NCBI GenBank assembly: GCA_905234555.1
Contig: CAJOHO010000007.1
Location: forward strand, 1 to 53,258
DNA length: 53,258 nucleotides
Direction: 5' to 3'
DNA from: an uncultured Bacteroidaceae bacterium
GTDB taxonomy: Bacteria > Bacteroidota > Bacteroidia > Bacteroidales > Bacteroidaceae
The notes beneath the pieces were generated by a model that saw only the letters and a list, made by a program, of their open reading frames with translations, ran no database searches and was not told where the DNA came from. Position 1 is the stretch's first letter; every line of letters begins with the position of its first letter. Made by a program: the position numbers and the translations under genes. Shown in pieces: positions 43,330-50,586 of the stretch.

Positions 43330-45473
43330 ACTACGGATTTATCAAAGTAGCATCGGCAATTCCTGCCACAAAAGTGGCGGACTGCCAATCTAACATAGTG
43401 GAAATCAAGAGACTGATGGACGAAGCACAGCAACGTGGTGCCCAGCTGATTTGCTTCCCTGAGCTCTGTGTCACCAGCTACACTTGTGGCGATCTTTTTG
43501 CCCAGCAGCTGCTCCTGCGCAAGGCAGAAGACGCAGTTGCCTGGCTGTTAACAGAAAACCGCCAGAGCGGGAACGACATCATCGCCGTCATCGGTGCCCC
43601 CGTTCCCATGAACAACATGCTGTTCAACGCTGCTTTGGTCATTCAACGAGGCACTATTCTCGGCATCGTCCCCAAGACTTATCTCCCCAACTACAAAGAG
43701 TTCTACGAGCAACGTTGGTTTGCATCTTCCGCCGGCATCCCCCCCACAACGGTAACCTACGCCAACCAACCCTCCATCCCCTTCGATCCCCACTTCCTCC
43801 TCCGCATAACTGAAGCTGAGGAAAGTCCCGTCTGTTGCGATAGCATCGCAACTTCAAATCCAGTGGCCAGCGCTTCCCCCGTTTCCCCCGATCCTTTCGA
43901 GGCAATCCTCGGCATCGAGCTTTGCGAAGACCTCTGGTCTCCTATCCCCCCCAGCTCTTACTTAGCCCTTGAAGGCGCAGACATCATCTGCAACCTCTCC
44001 GCCAGCAACGAAATCATCGGCAAGAACCAGTACCTCCGCAGCCTCATCGCCCAGCAGTCGGCCCGCACCATCTGCGGTTACATTTATTCTTCTTGTGGTT
44101 ACGGAGAATCCACTCAGGACGTCGTTTATGGCGGCAATGCCCTGATTTACGAGAACGGCAAGCTCCTCGCTGAATCAAAGCGCTTCGACTTCCAGCCCCA
44201 GCTCTCCATTGCCGACATTGACATCGAGCGCCTCCGCACCGAGCGCCGCATGAACACCTCCTTCTCCGCCTCCATCCACAACCACTCCCCCCAGTCCCGT
44301 CTGTTGCTGTATCACAGCAACCCCAATCGTCCCGTTTGTTGCGATTCCATCGCAACCCCAACCACTGCAGGCAGCGGTTTCCCCGCTGCCAATGTTACCC
44401 CCACTGCCAAAAACACCCTCGACCGCTGGGTGAACCCTCACCCCTTCGTTCCTGGAGGCGCAGCCCTCAACGAGCGTTGTGAGGAAATCTTCTCCATCCA
44501 AGTCGCAGCCCTCGCCAAGCGAATCCAGCACACCTTCGCCAAAACTGTCGTTCTGGGCATCAGCGGCGGTCTCGACTCCACCCTTGCCCTCTTGGTCTGC
44601 GTTCGCGCCATTGACAAGCTTCAGCGTCCCCGTACCGACATCGTCGGCATTACGATGCCTGGCTTCGGCACCACCGATCGCACCTACAACAACGCCCTCT
44701 CCCTCATGCAGTCCTTGGGCATCACCATCCGCGAGATCTCCATTCGCGAAGCCTGCCTCCAGCACTTCAGCGACATCGGTCACGACCCCTCGAACCACGA
44801 TGTCACCTATGAGAACTGCCAGGCACGCGAAAGAACCCAGATCCTCATGGATGTCGCCAACCAGATGGGCGGCTTTGTGGTAGGAACAGGCGACCTCTCC
44901 GAGCTGGCGCTGGGTTGGTGCACCTACAATGCCGACCACATGTCGATGTACGGTGTCAACACCTCCGTTCCCAAAACCCTCGTAAAGCACCTCGTCCGTT
45001 GGGTAGCCCTTCAGCCCAGCCTCGACGAAGCCTCCCGCACCACCCTGCTCGACATCGTCGATACGCCCATCAGTCCCGAACTCATCCCTGCAGATGAGCA
45101 AGGGAACATCACCCAGAAGACGGAAGACCTTGTCGGTCCCTACGAACTGCACGACTTCTTCCTCTATCAGTTCCTGCGTCACGGCTTCCGTCCTCGCAAG
45201 ATTTACTTCCTCGCGCTCCAAGCCTTTGCTGGAGGACAAACCTACAAGAACACAGGCGACCAGCTGACCGAACCCGTAGGCCACTACGACCCAGCCACCA
45301 TCAAGCATTGGCTCACCAAGTTCTGCCGCCGCTTCTTCACCCAGCAGTTCAAACGCAGCTGTCTGCCCGACGGACCCAAGGTCGGAAGCGTGAGTCTCAG
45401 CCCACGTGGCGACTGGCGAATGCCTTCTGATGCCAGCTATGCACTGTGGCTTCAGGAATGCAACGATTTGTAG
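43326..45473 (+). CDS. nadE: glutamine-dependent NAD+ synthetase carrying in-frame hairpin-repeat inserts
   Basis: This 715-residue protein starts [20 protein letters not shown]. The nitrilase-like glutaminase domain has E46 (FPELCVTSYTCGD), K117 (PKTYLPNYKEF) and C200 (GIELCEDLW). The synthetase domain has the PP-loop SGGLDS (413-418), DRTYNNA and GTGDLSELALGW. It makes NAD+ from deamido-NAD+ with glutamine. Compared with relatives there are two extra segments: residues about 166-190 (SPVCCDSIATSNPVASASP) and about 321-362 (QSRLLLYHSNPNRPVCCDS and onward). Both are encoded by the GTTGC hairpin repeats also found between genes. The frame stays open and all catalytic residues are present, so the enzyme is probably active. 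It overlaps tamB by 4 bases. Confidence 0.95.
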   Translation: MNYGFIKVASAIPATKVADCQSNIVEIKRLMDEAQQRGAQLICFPELCVTSYTCGDLFAQQLLLRKAEDAVAWLLTENRQSGNDIIAVIGAPVPMNNMLFNAALVIQRGTILGIVPKTYLPNYKEFYEQRWFASSAGIPPTTVTYANQPSIPFDPHFLLRITEAEESPVCCDSIATSNPVASASPVSPDPFEAILGIELCEDLWSPIPPSSYLALEGADIICNLSASNEIIGKNQYLRSLIAQQSARTICGYIYSSCGYGESTQDVVYGGNALIYENGKLLAESKRFDFQPQLSIADIDIERLRTERRMNTSFSASIHNHSPQSRLLLYHSNPNRPVCCDSIATPTTAGSGFPAANVTPTAKNTLDRWVNPHPFVPGGAALNERCEEIFSIQVAALAKRIQHTFAKTVVLGISGGLDSTLALLVCVRAIDKLQRPRTDIVGITMPGFGTTDRTYNNALSLMQSLGITIREISIREACLQHFSDIGHDPSNHDVTYENCQARERTQILMDVANQMGGFVVGTGDLSELALGWCTYNADHMSMYGVNTSVPKTLVKHLVRWVALQPSLDEASRTTLLDIVDTPISPELIPADEQGNITQKTEDLVGPYELHDFFLYQFLRHGFRPRKIYFLALQAFAGGQTYKNTGDQLTEPVGHYDPATIKHWLTKFCRRFFTQQFKRSCLPDGPKVGSVSLSPRGDWRMPSDASYALWLQECNDL
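43825..43852 (+). repeat. GTTGCGAT hairpin repeat in frame in nadE (copy 1)
   Basis: GTCCCGTCT then GTTGCGAT (43834-43841), AGC, ATCGCAAC (43845-43852). It is translated as PVCCDSIAT, residues 168-176, just before the glutaminase catalytic Cys200 region. Confidence 0.85.
44294..44390 (+). repeat. three hairpin repeats in frame in nadE (copies 2-4)
   Basis: GTTGCTGT-ATC-ACAGCAAC (44303-44321) read as LLLYHSNP, GTTGCGAT-TCC-ATCGCAAC (44338-44356) read as CCDSIATP, and GGCAGCGG-TTTCC-CCGCTGCC (44370-44390). The first two follow GTCCCGT. They lie in the linker between the glutaminase and synthetase domains. Confidence 0.85.
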
Positions 45474-45553
45474 TTCTAAAAACCGCGAAATTGTAATATT
45501 CACTTGTCAAAACGGCCCAAAACGCAAAAAACTGAATAAAAATCACAAAAAAG

Positions 45554-45585
45554 TTTTGCAGTTCAGGAAAAAAGCACTACCTTTG
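45554..45585 (+). promoter_or_regulatory. promoter of tRNA-Cys
   Basis: TTTTG (45554-45558), a 19-bp spacer and TACCTTTG (45578-45585), 27 bases before the tRNA. Confidence 0.8.
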
Positions 45586-45612
45586 CACTCGCATTTCAAA
45601 AATGCTCCATCT

Positions 45613-45684
45613 GGTGCGTTGGATGAGTGGCTTAGTCAACGGTCTGCAAAACCGTGAACGGCGGTTCGAATCCGCCACGCACCT
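45613..45684 (+). tRNA. tRNA-Cys (anticodon GCA)
   Basis: A 72-nt cloverleaf: acceptor GGTGCGT/ACGCACC, anticodon stem-loop ACGGT-CTGCAAA-ACCGT with GCA, T arm GGCGG-TTCGAAT-CCGCC, discriminator T as expected for Cys. CCA is not encoded. It has its own promoter and terminator and marks the left border of the polysaccharide-type region. Confidence 0.96.
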
Positions 45685-45694
45685 CTTTAATGAT

Positions 45695-45725
45695 ACGCAA
45701 TAGACATCCGTCTGTTGCGTTTTTT
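45695..45725 (+). terminator. terminator of tRNA-Cys
   Basis: Arms ACGCAA (45695-45700) and TTGCGT (45715-45720) with an inner AGAC/GTCT pairing, then TTTTT (45721-45725). Confidence 0.85.
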
Positions 45726-45782
45726 CGTACTTCATACCTTATGAAACATAGTTTCATACTTATGCAGTTTTTCCTCCAATTA

Positions 45783-45814
45783 TTTGGTCATTTCGCTAAA
45801 AAGCACTAACTTTG
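45783..45814 (+). promoter_or_regulatory. promoter of the upxY-like gene
   Basis: TTTGG (45783-45787), a 19-bp spacer and TAACTTTG (45807-45814), near ideal. The predicted leader to the ATG at 46021 is about 200 bases. Confidence 0.8.
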
Positions 45815-45819
45815 CAGTC

Positions 45820-46020
45820 GATTCTTAACTTTTCTTTAGAAAAGTGTCAAGGAATCACAAATGACAGATGAGATTAGTACTCATTTATGTTGCTGAATAT
45901 CAGTGCAGAAGATGAAGTGTAATCACAGCGAAAATAAAGACAACTGGTGCCACTTAACCCATAAAGTGGTGTCCCTCTCTTTTGTGCTTTATTGAACTGA
46001 ACACCCCCTCAGTTGACGAA
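45820..46020 (+). promoter_or_regulatory. structured leader of the antiterminator gene
   Basis: Three hairpins: ACTTTTC/GAAAAGT with loop TTTA at the 5' end (45828-45845), CCACTT/AAGTGG (45950-45969), and AACTGA/TCAGTT (45995-46014), the last ending 6 bases before the ATG. No U-run follows them. The first lies where UpxY/LoaP-type factors are expected to act; a role in antitermination or autoregulation is inference. Confidence 0.5.
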
Positions 46021-46575
46021 ATGGACACACAAAGCACAAAATTGGAATGGTTTCCCATGCGGATTACATACAATCGGGAGTTGAAAATCAAAAATCGCTT
46101 GGAGCAGGAAGGCATAGAGAGCTTCATCCCTATGCAATATGAGTTTGAAAAGACCAGCGACTGGAATGTAAAAAAGACCTTAGTACCAGCCATCCGTGGT
46201 CTGATCTTCGTCCACTCCTCCCAGCAAGAACTCACCAGGCTCAAGATGTACAACCCAGATTTTGAACCAATGCACTACACCACCAATCATTTCTCAGAGA
46301 CACAGCAGGACCGCATCCTCCGAGTGCCAGACCGCCAGATGGAGAACTTCATGCGCGTAGTGGCAGTTCAGGATGAACGGATTACCTATCTGGAAATGAA
46401 TGAATACCTCCTGAAACCCGGACGCCACGTCCGGATTACAGACGGAGACTTCAAAGGAGCCGAAGGCGTCATCAAACGAATCAAAAAGCGCCAGTGTGTC
46501 GTTGTTCAGATTGAAGGCATCGCCGCCGTCGCCATCACCTTCGTCCCCTCCGCCTGGCTTGAGGAGATCAAATGA
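46021..46575 (+). CDS. UpxY-type NusG-like transcription antiterminator
   Basis: This 184-residue protein starts MDTQSTKLEWFPMRITYNRE. The N-terminal NGN domain shows WFPMRITYNRELKIKNRLEQ, FIPMQYEFEK and LVPAIRGLIFVHSSQQEL; the C-terminal KOW domain has PGRHVRITDGDFKGAEGVIK. In Bacteroides such specialised NusG paralogues are the first gene of capsule operons and prevent early termination in the long operon. Here it precedes nagB, rmlB and rmlA, with interruptions. A frame open from 45982 gives an earlier ATG, but it lies inside the structured leader. Confidence 0.88.
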   Translation: MDTQSTKLEWFPMRITYNRELKIKNRLEQEGIESFIPMQYEFEKTSDWNVKKTLVPAIRGLIFVHSSQQELTRLKMYNPDFEPMHYTTNHFSETQQDRILRVPDRQMENFMRVVAVQDERITYLEMNEYLLKPGRHVRITDGDFKGAEGVIKRIKKRQCVVVQIEGIAAVAITFVPSAWLEEIK

Positions 46576-46607
46576 CAGAAAAGTGGACAGGAGTTTTGAA
46601 GGCTTAG

Positions 46608-46733
46608 GAGTTCAGCTACAAGCACGCATTTATGATGGAAGATGTGCGAGATGATGGATTCCGAGAGCAGATTCAAAGAGCAGCTGTAAGCATCATGAAG
46701 ACAAATCATTTCAGTGGAAACCCCCTGTTTTAA
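46608..46733 (+). pseudogene. remnant of a four-helix-bundle (S23/IVS-type) protein gene
   Basis: The frame after a TAG at 46605 reads EFSYKHAFMMEDVRDDGFRE then QIQRAAVSIMKTNHFSGN and stops at 46731. The part GFREQIQRAAVSIM is the conserved core of the four-helix-bundle family first seen in 23S rRNA intervening sequences. There is no start codon in the right place and the N-terminal and C-terminal helices are missing (NIAEGFER is absent after SIM). It is a broken fragment. Intact copies are common in capsule regions of Bacteroidota. Confidence 0.65.
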
Positions 46734-46791
46734 CTTTTTAGTGGCAGGTCCACTGGATTTTAATTAATTACCATTTAATAACAAAAAAAGT

Positions 46792-47583
46792 ATGAGAGTA
46801 ATCATTGAACCCGACTACGAAGCCCTCTCTCGCTGGGCTGCGAACTATGTCGCAAACCGTATCATCGAGGCCAACCCAACTCCAGAAAAGCCTTTCAAGC
46901 TGGGATGCCCAACTGGCTCTTCCCCACTCGGTCTCTACCGCGAACTCATCGCCATGAACAAGGCTGGCAAGCTCTCTTTCCAGAACGTGATCACCTTCAA
47001 CATGGACGAGTACGTAAAACTTCCTGAAGAACACCCAGAGTCTTACCACTCCTTCATGTGGAACAACTTCTTCAGCCACATCGACATCAAGCCTGAGAAT
47101 GTCCACATCCTCAACGGCAACGCAGAAGACCTGACCAAGGAATGTGAAGACTACGAAAAAGCCATCGAAGCTGCTGGCGGCATCGACCTTTTCATGGGCG
47201 GTGTAGGCCCTGACGGCCACCTGGCATTCAACGAACCTGGTTCTTCTCTGTCCAGCAAGACCCGCATCAAGACCCTCACCACCGACACCATCCACGCTAA
47301 CAGCCGCTTCTTCGAAGGCAACCTCGACCTCGTTCCCAAGCAGGCGCTTACCGTAGGTATCGGTACCGTGATGGCAGCCAAGGAAGTGCTCCTTGTTTGC
47401 AGCGGCCACAACAAAGCTCGTGCCCTCAAGCACTGTATCGACGGCTACATCTCTCACAAGTGGACTTCTTCCATGCTCCAGATGCACCCCCATGCCATCG
47501 TGGTTTGTGACGAAGCAGCCTGCGACGAGCTCACCGTCGGCACATACAAATATTACCTCGACAAAGAGCGCGGAAACCTCTAA
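46792..47583 (+). CDS. nagB: glucosamine-6-phosphate deaminase
   Basis: This 263-residue enzyme starts MRVIIEPDYEALSRWAANYV. It has PFKLGCPTGSSPLGLYREL, FNMDEYVKLPEEHPESYHSF with the catalytic Asp, GGVGPDGHLAFNEPGSSLSS with the active-site His, and SGHNKARALKHCIDG. It converts glucosamine-6-phosphate to fructose-6-phosphate and ammonia in the cytosol. The upstream box TAACTTTT (about 46731) is an imperfect promoter. The tract before it is the four-helix-bundle remnant. Confidence 0.96.
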   Translation: MRVIIEPDYEALSRWAANYVANRIIEANPTPEKPFKLGCPTGSSPLGLYRELIAMNKAGKLSFQNVITFNMDEYVKLPEEHPESYHSFMWNNFFSHIDIKPENVHILNGNAEDLTKECEDYEKAIEAAGGIDLFMGGVGPDGHLAFNEPGSSLSSKTRIKTLTTDTIHANSRFFEGNLDLVPKQALTVGIGTVMAAKEVLLVCSGHNKARALKHCIDGYISHKWTSSMLQMHPHAIVVCDEAACDELTVGTYKYYLDKERGNL

Positions 47584-47680
47584 CCAACCTCCCGTTTACC
47601 TCCAGTAAAATTGCCAAATTTATCGTCACTTTCAAAAAATTCATCAGTTTTCCAAAGAAACCAAACAACCACTCTGCCTT

Positions 47681-48532
47681 ATGAAGAAAATCATTCTTGC
47701 TTTGTTTGCCGTTTGTTCGTTGCTTTCTTGTGAGAAGCTCGATTTTACAGGTGACTATGAGACTGGGAGCCTCACGGTGAAAGTCTTCCAGATAGAGCAG
47801 ACCCCTTTTGCCAGTCTCACTCGCACGGAGGTAAAGAATGCTTGTTCCCACTTGAACTTCGCGATCTATGGCACAGACGGAACTCGCGTCAAGCAGGTCA
47901 ACCAGTTGGTGAGCGAGTCGAATTTCGGAACCGCCTCGTTCCAACTGGAAGAAGGTACCTATCTGATGGTCGTCGTGGGACACAGCTGCAATGGCAATCC
48001 CACGATGACCGATCCCAACAAGATTCAGTTCACCAACGCCACCGGCTACAGCGACACGTTTCTCTACAGCCAAACCGTCACCATCGGTGATGAGCCTCTG
48101 GAACTGGACATCTCCCTCGACCGCATCGTCTCCCTCTGCCGCTTCGTCGTCACCGACGACTTCCCTGCCGACGTAGCAAAGATGCAGTTCTACTACACAG
48201 GCGGAAGCGGTGCCTTCAATGCCTCTACAGGTCTCGGCAGCGTAAACAGCAAGCAGACCGTCACTTACAATGTGAACGCAGAGCAGAAGCAGTTCGACCT
48301 CTACACCTTCCTGCACGACACGGAAGGCACCATCGACCTGAAGGTCTCTGCCCTCGATGCCAAAGACAACGTCCTGCGTGAGCGAACCTTCACCGTTCCC
48401 CTCACCCAGAACCAAATCTCCTGGCTCTCCGGTCCCTTCTTCGACAGCTACAGCTCCGCCGCCTCATCCGCCATCACCAGCATCGATGTCCACACCGACT
48501 GGGCCGCCGAGCACCACTACTCCTACGAGTAA
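47681..48532 (+). CDS. FimB/Mfa2-like fimbrial anchor lipoprotein
   Basis: This 283-residue protein starts MKKIILALFAVCSLLSCEKL, a lipoprotein signal with Cys17. It has two beta-rich domains: LTVKVFQIEQTPFASLTRTE to about 150 (with HLNFAIYGTDGTRVKQVNQL and LEEGTYLMVVVGHSCNGNP) and DISLDRIVSLCRFVVTDDFP onward. This is the usual layout of FimB/Mfa2 subunits that anchor fimbriae in Bacteroidales. No major fimbrillin gene is adjacent, so its partner is unknown. It ends 4 bases before the first hairpin repeat. Confidence 0.75.
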   Translation: MKKIILALFAVCSLLSCEKLDFTGDYETGSLTVKVFQIEQTPFASLTRTEVKNACSHLNFAIYGTDGTRVKQVNQLVSESNFGTASFQLEEGTYLMVVVGHSCNGNPTMTDPNKIQFTNATGYSDTFLYSQTVTIGDEPLELDISLDRIVSLCRFVVTDDFPADVAKMQFYYTGGSGAFNASTGLGSVNSKQTVTYNVNAEQKQFDLYTFLHDTEGTIDLKVSALDAKDNVLRERTFTVPLTQNQISWLSGPFFDSYSSAASSAITSIDVHTDWAAEHHYSYE

Positions 48533-48603
48533 CCGTGTGCGGCGCATTTCCGCCGTAAAAAGTCCTCCTCCCTTTGTCCTTTGTGTTGCGATTGTATCGC
48601 AAC
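48532..48603 (+). repeat. two-hairpin intergenic unit upstream of rmlB
   Basis: CCGTGTGCGGCGC...CCGCCGTAAAA (48533-48560) and GTTGCGAT-TGT-ATCGCAAC (48585-48603) joined by TTTGTCCTTTGT. The same two-part unit follows rmlB at 49816-49900. Confidence 0.85.
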
Positions 48604-48620
48604 TCTAAATAAAAAGAATC

Positions 48621-49808
48621 ATGCGTACCCTCATCATCACCGGCGGAGCCGGCTTCATTGGTAGCCACGTCGTTCGCCTCTTCGTCAACAAATACCCCGA
48701 GTACAAGATCATCAATCTCGACAAGCTCACCTACGCAGGTAACTTAGCCAACCTCAAGGACATCGAAGACAAGCCCAACTACCGCTTCGTCAAGATGGAC
48801 ATCTGCGACTTCGAAGGTGTGCTCAAGTTGATGCAAGAAGAGCACGTGGACGGCATCATCCACTTGGCAGCCGAAAGCCACGTGGACCGCTCCATCAAGG
48901 ATCCCTTCACCTTCGCCCAGACCAACGTGATGGGTACCCTCTCCCTCCTCCAGGCTGCCAAAGCCTACTGGGGTTCTTTCCCCACACCCTACATGATGCC
49001 CGTAGCAGAAGAATACGGTAAACAGTCAACGGTAAACGGTAAACCAATCCCCTGCCGCTTCTACCATATCTCCACCGACGAAGTCTATGGCGCCCTTGAG
49101 ATGACACATCCCGAAGGCATCGAGCCACCGTTCACTACAAAAGCATCAAGTGGCGAGCACCATTTGGCATACGGCAAGAAGTTCTTCACCGAAGACCTAA
49201 AATACCAGCCCCACAGCCCCTACAGCGCAAGTAAGGCCAGCAGCGACCATTTCGTCCGTGCCTTCCACGACACCTTCGGTCTCCCCACCATCGTGACCAA
49301 CTGCTCCAACAACTACGGTCCCTACCAGTTCCCTGAAAAGCTCATCCCGCTCTTCATCAATAACATCCGCCACCGCAAACCCCTCCCCGTCTATGGCAAG
49401 GGAGAAAACGTCCGCGACTGGCTCTACGTAGAAGACCACGCCCGTGCCATCGATCTGATTTTCCATAAAGGCACTGTTGCTGAGACATATAACATCGGTG
49501 GCTTCAACGAATGGAAGAACATCGACATCATCAAAGTATTGATCAAGACCGTTGACCGCCTCTTAGGTCGCAAAGAAGGCGAGGACATGGACCTCATCAC
49601 CTACGTCACCGACCGTGCCGGTCACGACCTCCGCTACGCCATCGACAGCACCAAGCTCCAGAAGGAACTGGGCTGGGAACCGAGCCTCCAGTTCGAGGAA
49701 GGCATCGAAAAGACCGTCCGCTGGTACCTCGACAACCAACCCTGGATGGACAACGTCACCTCCGGCGACTACCAGCGCTACTACGACGACATGTACGCAG
49801 GCCGCTGA
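48621..49808 (+). CDS. rmlB: dTDP-glucose 4,6-dehydratase
   Basis: This 395-residue short-chain dehydrogenase starts MRTLIITGGAGFIGSHVVRL with the NAD motif GGAGFIGS. Other marks are LDKLTYAGNLANL, HLAAESHVDRSI, the active-site region FYHISTDEVYGAL, YSASKASSDHFVRAFHDTFG (YxxxK) and NCSNNYGPYQFPEKLIPLFI. It makes dTDP-4-keto-6-deoxyglucose, the branch point for rhamnose and other sugars. It is somewhat longer than usual (about 340-380) because of an insert (about 118-140; PTPYMMPVAEEYGKQS...). RmlA lies 1.7 kb downstream, after a toxin-antitoxin-like pair; rmlC and rmlD are not seen. Confidence 0.95.
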   Translation: MRTLIITGGAGFIGSHVVRLFVNKYPEYKIINLDKLTYAGNLANLKDIEDKPNYRFVKMDICDFEGVLKLMQEEHVDGIIHLAAESHVDRSIKDPFTFAQTNVMGTLSLLQAAKAYWGSFPTPYMMPVAEEYGKQSTVNGKPIPCRFYHISTDEVYGALEMTHPEGIEPPFTTKASSGEHHLAYGKKFFTEDLKYQPHSPYSASKASSDHFVRAFHDTFGLPTIVTNCSNNYGPYQFPEKLIPLFINNIRHRKPLPVYGKGENVRDWLYVEDHARAIDLIFHKGTVAETYNIGGFNEWKNIDIIKVLIKTVDRLLGRKEGEDMDLITYVTDRAGHDLRYAIDSTKLQKELGWEPSLQFEEGIEKTVRWYLDNQPWMDNVTSGDYQRYYDDMYAGR

Positions 49809-49815
49809 TCCCCTA

Positions 49816-49977
49816 CCGTGTGCGGCGCTTTTCCGCCGCAAAAGAAACAGCAACCCCAAGTATCCTCCCTTCGTCCTTTGTGTTGCGATTTTATCGCAAC
49901 GCCACCGTGTGCGGCGCTTTTCCCATCGCAAGTCTCCCCTCTTCGCCACCGTGTGCGGCGCTTTCCCGCCGCAAAAG
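49816..49977 (+). repeat. cluster of CCGTGTGCGGCGC and GTTGCGAT hairpins after rmlB
   Basis: Copy one 49816-49844 (arms TGCGGCG/CGCCGCA), hairpin GTTGCGAT-TTT-ATCGCAAC at 49882-49900, copy two 49905-49932 with a damaged right arm (TCCCATCGCAAG), copy three 49949-49977. Sequence and order repeat the unit before rmlB. Confidence 0.85.
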
Positions 49978-50027
49978 AATCACCCCCTCAAGAATCTTCC
50001 ATCATCCCTCCGACATCAGCCATCGTT

Positions 50028-50122
50028 TAGCGGCACAGAGCCTTCAGGTCATTACGCGCAGCTTGAAGCTCTTGACAGCAGGAACCTGCGGCATTTGCCG
50101 CGAGGCCCGCTATGCCGCAAAA
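50028..50122 (+). repeat. TTACGCGCAGC element, copy A
   Basis: Begins TAGCGGCACAGAGCC and ends TATGCCGCAAAA. Shares with copies B and C a core of about 71 bp, from ACGCGCAGC through GAAGCTCTTGACAGCAGG to GCCGCAAAA. It contains GCAGG-AA-CCTGC, GCGGC-ATTT-GCCGC and TGCGGCAT/ATGCCGCA. The next ATG (DUF3791 gene) is 36 bases downstream. Confidence 0.9.
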
Positions 50123-50157
50123 CCGATAAAAGTAGAACACACATATAGCAATACAAC

Positions 50158-50586
50158 ATGGGAGTACACGAAGAACAAATAGTACCAATCAAGATCTCTC
50201 GGTTGGCAGAGTATGTGTCCCAGAGGAAGCGTATTGCTCTGGAAGATGCTCTTGTGTACATCTATTCCAATCCGATGTACGACCGTCTTTATGACGAAGG
50301 GGCCAAGTGGTGGTATCTGAGCACCGAGGCGCTTTATGATGAGTTTGAGGCGGCGCGTACTGCGAAAAGCCGGAACATATCACATGAGGAATTTGAGTTC
50401 TACACCTATTGCTTGGAGAAATATGCTCAGGCAAAAGGTCTTACAGGTCTTCAGGCACTTGCACGGCTGAAACGTTATGGTGCGAATGATTATCTGATTG
50501 ACCATTACGACCTACTTCACACACAAGGCACAGGTTATGTGATTGATGAGTTGGATCGCTTTATACAGAGGAGGAAAAGAAGATGA
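50158..50586 (+). CDS. DUF3791-like protein, candidate antitoxin
   Basis: This 142-residue protein seems to contain two copies of a small helical module: ISRLAEYVSQRKRIALEDAL plus YSNPMYDRLYDEGAKWWYLS (about 12-62), and EFEFYTYCLEKYAQAKGLTG plus GANDYLIDHYDLLHTQGTGY (about 80-138). I recognise this as DUF3791-type, usually next to DUF3990 genes and treated as a toxin-antitoxin-like pair. Its TGA overlaps the ATG of the DUF3990 gene (ATGA). No own promoter box is visible; element A sits immediately upstream. The antitoxin role is inference from gene order. Confidence 0.7.
   Translation: MGVHEEQIVPIKISRLAEYVSQRKRIALEDALVYIYSNPMYDRLYDEGAKWWYLSTEALYDEFEAARTAKSRNISHEEFEFYTYCLEKYAQAKGLTGLQALARLKRYGANDYLIDHYDLLHTQGTGYVIDELDRFIQRRKRR

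Larger units (their letters stand above)
49809..50157. other. repeat-rich gap after rmlB
   Basis: No gene is seen. The gap holds three CCGTGTGCGGCGC hairpins (49816-49844, 49905-49932 broken, 49949-49977), one GTTGCGAT hairpin (49882-49900) and repeat element A (50028-50122). Confidence 0.8.

Noticed and set aside
44175-45503. 442-codon minus frame antisense to nadE
   Set aside because: The plus frame contains the PP-loop and all NadE motifs.
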